A stretch of DNA of 64,000 bases from Plantactinospora sp040120695. GTDB lineage: Bacteria > Actinomycetota > Actinomycetes > Mycobacteriales > Micromonosporaceae. The stretch covers positions 94,229-158,228 of the forward strand of contig NZ_JBEEAC010000017.1 of NCBI RefSeq assembly GCF_040120695.1, in the 5' to 3' direction. A model generated the notes under the pieces. It was given only the letters and a program-made list of their open reading frames with translations. It made no database searches and was not told the origin of the DNA. The stretch's first letter is position 1, and each line of letters starts with the position of its first letter. Positions 63,917-64,000 of the stretch are shown piece by piece. A program made the translations under genes and the position numbers.

Positions 63917-64000
63917 TCAGTCGTTGGCCGGGGTGAGCCGGCCATCGAAGGCGAGCTGGAAGGCGTTCAACGGTGCCTTCCAGCGCATGGTCCACCGCCG
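63917..64000 (-). CDS. IS256-family transposase, C-terminal end (runs off the window)
   Basis: The last 27 codons of a minus-strand frame: RRWTMRWKAPLNAFQLAFDG then RLTPAND and stop (63919-63917). This is the typical C-terminus of IS256 transposases. A possible terminal repeat starts at about 63876 (GGGTCTGTCAAGTTAACGGC). The rest lies beyond the window, so its integrity is unknown. Confidence 0.7.
   Translation of the reverse strand, partial: RRWTMRWKAPLNAFQLAFDGRLTPAND

Overview
The window is GC-rich DNA, about 70 percent by eye, with dense coding, many GTG and TTG starts and frequent ATGA or GTGA stop/start overlaps. These features, the XRE/DUF5753 plus DUF397 pair at the left end and the plant-polysaccharide hydrolases point to a filamentous actinomycete. 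I favour Micromonosporaceae, but this is inference; no rRNA or complete tRNA is present to fix taxonomy.

Layout. 0-11.7 kb is ordinary chromosome: an XRE/DUF397 pair, an acetyltransferase, a NarL-type two-component system, a membrane-anchored cyclophilin, a methyltransferase, a phosphoesterase, a cold-shock-domain protein, a substrate-binding protein plus permease with a divergent GntR regulator, and an OsmC protein. 11.7-21 kb holds plant cell-wall enzymes: a CBM2-GH5 cellulase, a GH11 xylanase-like protein whose usual acid/base glutamate is valine, and a tandem-domain CE1-type esterase. Between them lie an MMPL exporter with its MarR regulator, a methyltransferase, a methionine aminopeptidase and a small XRE protein.

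21.1-28.8 kb is a tight four-gene operon: a TIGR02710-like CARF-HEPN protein, a large SF1 helicase, an unknown winged-helix protein and a double-HKD phospholipase D-like nuclease. No CRISPR array or cas10 is in the window. This is the best candidate for an undescribed defence system. 28.8-35 kb has two paralogous secreted proteins, a small Cys-containing secreted peptide translationally coupled to a LuxR-type regulator, and a divergent giant LuxR (LAL) regulator. 35-37.6 kb is a DUF998 / DGPF / ECF sigma set.

37.6-47.9 kb is a compact biosynthetic locus. A flavin N-monooxygenase, DUF3291 protein, PaiB-like FMN protein, cysteine-synthase-like PLP enzyme, cupin_8 oxygenase, class III aminotransferase and an EamA-exporter/ATP-grasp fusion are read as one operon. 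A divergent FAD oxidoreductase and a methyltransferase lie beside it. The product is unknown; an N-hydroxylated amino-acid amide or dipeptide-like molecule is a reasonable inference. 47.9-54.2 kb carries an acetyltransferase, an MscS channel, a SulP transporter, a TetR regulator and a serine hydrolase.

54.2-64 kb is accessory DNA. Two exact 37-bp copies of a tRNA 3'-end-like sequence (54697 and 63639) flank about 9 kb that holds a complete type I Wadjet operon (jetA-jetB-jetC-jetD), an internally deleted 2-hydroxyacid dehydrogenase, a PPOX-type protein and an IS256 remnant. IS982 and IS5 remnants lie just left of this island, and the end of another IS256 transposase runs off the right edge.
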